64,000 bases of DNA, from assembly GCF_900156175.1 (NCBI RefSeq), contig NZ_FTMV01000003.1:1-64000 (forward strand). Direction: 5' to 3'. Below are positions 62,439-64,000 of the stretch, one piece after another. The notes under the pieces were generated by a model that saw nothing but the letters and a program-made list of their open reading frames with translations, had not been told where the DNA came from and made no database searches. The stretch comes from Janthinobacterium sp. TND4EL3. Lineage in GTDB: Bacteria; Pseudomonadota; Gammaproteobacteria; Burkholderiales; Burkholderiaceae_D. Position numbers and translations under genes: made by a program. Numbering within the stretch: position 1 is the first letter of the stretch; each line of letters begins with the position of its first letter.

Positions 62439-62527
62439 GTCGAAAAAGCTACTGTCCGAGGCAGCAGCTTCTGTCGCTTCAAAAGCGCTCGCCTGGGCAT
62501 GCAGATGTCCTGCTCGGAGCGCTTTTT
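62439..62527 (+). ncRNA. Candidate small RNA or lepA leader with terminator
   Basis: A possible -10 box TAAAAT (62427-62432) is followed by about 90 nt that can fold into a first hairpin (AAGCTACTGTCC with GGCAGCAGCTT) and a second, terminator-like stem (AAAAGCGCTC 62480-62489, GAGCGCTTTT 62516-62525) ending in six T. No reading frame is supported here. It may be a separate small RNA or an attenuator in front of lepA. The rest of the gap (62313-62438 and 62528-62629) holds nothing I recognise. Confidence 0.5.
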
Positions 62528-62629
62528 TCATCATGAGTGGGGTGCCCGGTTTTGGCCCGGCTTGACCCGAGCATGATCCCCATGATTCCTGTTAAAGCAG
62601 TGTCGTCAACTTCGCACTTATATTAGTTA

Positions 62630-64000
62630 ATGAACAACATACGCAATTTCTCCATCATCGCCCATATTGACCACGGTAAATCGACCCTGGCTGACCGCAT
62701 CATTCAATTGTGCGGCGGCTTGTCCGACCGCGAGATGGAGGCGCAGGTGCTCGATTCGATGGATCTGGAGCGCGAGCGCGGCATTACCATCAAGGCGCAA
62801 ACGGCGGCCCTGCACTACAAGGCGCGCGATGGCCAGATCTACAACCTGAACCTGATCGATACGCCGGGCCACGTCGACTTCAGCTATGAAGTGTCGCGCT
62901 CGCTGTCCGCCTGCGAAGGCGCGCTGCTGGTCGTTGACGCATCGCAAGGCGTGGAAGCGCAAACCGTGGCCAACTGCTACACGGCGCTGGACCTGGGCGT
63001 GGAAGTGGTACCCGTGCTGAACAAGATCGACTTGCCGAACGCGGACCCGCCGAACGCCATTGCCGAGATCGAAGACGTGATCGGCATCGACGCGGGCGAC
63101 GCCGTGCATTGCTCGGCCAAGACGGGCCTGGGCGTGCAGGATGTGCTGGAGTCCTTGATCGCCAAGGTGCCGCCGCCGAAGGGCGACCCGGATGCGCCGC
63201 TGCAGGCGCTGATCGTCGATTCCTGGTACGACTCCTACGTGGGCGTGGTGATGCTGGTGCGCGTGGTCAACGGCACCCTGAAGCCGAAGGACAAGATCCG
63301 CCTGATGGCCACCGACTCGGTACAGCTGGTGGAAGACATCGGCGTGTTCTCGCCCCGTTCGCAATCGCTGCCGCAACTGTCCGCTGGCCAGGTGGGCTTC
63401 ATCATCGCCGGCATCAAGGAATTGAAGGCCGCGAAAGTGGGCGACACCGTCACCCTGGCCAATCGTCCTGCCGCCGAGCCATTGCCTGGCTTCAAGGAAG
63501 TGCAGCCGCAAGTGTTCGCCGGCCTGTTTCCCGTCGAGGCGAACCAGTACGATGCGCTGCGCGACTCGCTGGAAAAGCTGAAACTGAACGACGCGGCCCT
63601 GATGTACGAGCCGGAAGTGTCGCAGGCGCTGGGCTTCGGCTTCCGCTGCGGCTTCCTGGGCCTGCTGCACATGGAAATCGTGCAGGAGCGCCTCGAGCGC
63701 GAATTCGACATGGACCTGATCACGACGGCGCCGACCGTCGTGTATGAAGTGATCCAGCGCGACGGCACCCTGATCAACGTCGACAATCCGTCGAAGATGC
63801 CCGACCCGTCGCGCATCGAGGAAGTGCGCGAGCCTATCGTCACCGTCAACCTGTACATGCCGCAGGAATACGTGGGTTCCGTGATCACCCTGTGCATCGC
63901 CAAGCGCGGCATCCAGATGGACATGAGCTACCACGGCCGCCAGGTCAAGCTCGTGTATGAAATGCCGATGGCCGAGATCGTGCTGGACTTCTTCGACCGC
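62630..64000 (+). CDS. lepA: Elongation factor 4 (LepA), 5' part
   Basis: The frame is open from ATG 62630 to the window edge (457 codons) and codes for the N-terminal three-quarters of LepA/EF4, a ribosome-associated GTPase. The G motifs AHIDHGKST (G1), RERGITIK (G2), DTPGHVDF (G3), NKIDLP (G4) and SAKTG (G5) are present, followed by domain II and the G'' and CTD part. E. coli LepA has 599 residues, so about 140 are missing beyond the window. It is usually followed by lepB. Confidence 0.97.
   Translation, partial: MNNIRNFSIIAHIDHGKSTLADRIIQLCGGLSDREMEAQVLDSMDLERERGITIKAQTAALHYKARDGQIYNLNLIDTPGHVDFSYEVSRSLSACEGALLVVDASQGVEAQTVANCYTALDLGVEVVPVLNKIDLPNADPPNAIAEIEDVIGIDAGDAVHCSAKTGLGVQDVLESLIAKVPPPKGDPDAPLQALIVDSWYDSYVGVVMLVRVVNGTLKPKDKIRLMATDSVQLVEDIGVFSPRSQSLPQLSAGQVGFIIAGIKELKAAKVGDTVTLANRPAAEPLPGFKEVQPQVFAGLFPVEANQYDALRDSLEKLKLNDAALMYEPEVSQALGFGFRCGFLGLLHMEIVQERLEREFDMDLITTAPTVVYEVIQRDGTLINVDNPSKMPDPSRIEEVREPIVTVNLYMPQEYVGSVITLCIAKRGIQMDMSYHGRQVKLVYEMPMAEIVLDFFDR

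Noticed and set aside
62439..62527. 4.5S SRP RNA or 6S RNA at the pre-lepA hairpins
   Set aside because: The SRP loop and the 6S bulge sequences I know are not present.
1..64000. CRISPR arrays, prophage, insertion sequences and tRNA or rRNA genes
   Set aside because: I looked for direct repeats with regular spacing, transposase motifs, integrase genes and tRNA-like cloverleaves by eye and found none that can be supported.

Overview
The window looks like chromosomal DNA of a high-GC betaproteobacterium of the Oxalobacteraceae, most like Janthinobacterium or a close relative. Three things suggest this: the gene order yceD-rpmF-plsX-fabH-fabD-fabG-acpP-fabF-rpoE-rseA-degQ-lepA, which is typical of Burkholderiales; the PEP-CTERM surface proteins; and the many two-component, c-di-GMP and LysR-type regulators. 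I saw no rRNA, tRNA, CRISPR array, phage or insertion sequence. The assignment is from memory of gene order and protein families, not from a database search.

Region by region. 0.3-9.2 kb: small metabolic and regulatory units (LysE exporter with a MocR regulator, an orphan MotA, a LysR/tartrate-dehydratase-like divergent pair, an isochorismatase-fold/TetR divergent pair that shares one long palindromic operator, a glyoxalase-fold protein, a PQ-loop-like membrane protein, an Lnb_N protein). 9.2-11 kb: RhlE-type helicase and a lipoprotein. 11.2-17.4 kb: a tightly coupled signalling operon (receiver-PAS, small protein, HDOD, PAS-histidine kinase, receiver with a decayed HD-GYP domain) facing a second PAS-histidine kinase. 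17.5-20 kb: an Mla/MCE-type lipid-transport operon with permease, MCE protein and lipoprotein but no ATPase. 20.1-26.7 kb: LysR/MFS pair, ribB under an FMN riboswitch, a large M16 peptidase. 26.8-35.8 kb: chemoreceptor, an E1-like/nitroreductase gene pair, two PEP-CTERM paralogues (one running antisense into the nitroreductase gene), a glycosyltransferase and several small proteins. 35.8-42.7 kb: second RhlE-type helicase, a HicA-like/HTH gene pair, fabI, an MltD-like transglycosylase, DUF1415/DUF1289/DUF1993 genes. 43-48.5 kb: a PAS-GGDEF-EAL protein and an orphan molybdopterin dehydrogenase subunit. 48.5-52 kb: thioredoxin-like protein, rlmJ, RsmI-like and Maf proteins. 51.8-64 kb: the fatty-acid synthesis cluster, the sigma-E module, degQ, a glutaredoxin-like protein, a candidate small RNA and the start of lepA.

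The most unusual structure is a family of four dispersed imperfect palindromes of about 120-131 bp (39.4, 42.1, 48.4 and 52.4 kb). They share a conserved core, each lies within about 12 nt of a stop codon, and their outer arms differ in sequence from copy to copy but stay self-complementary in each. That looks like compensatory change and implies a folded 3'-end element. Other items worth a second look are the ThiF/nitroreductase pair, the HicA-like pair, the pseudo-HD-GYP signalling operon, the ATPase-less MCE operon, the RseA without a membrane segment, and the shared upstream motif plus sigma-54-like promoter at the PEP-CTERM genes.
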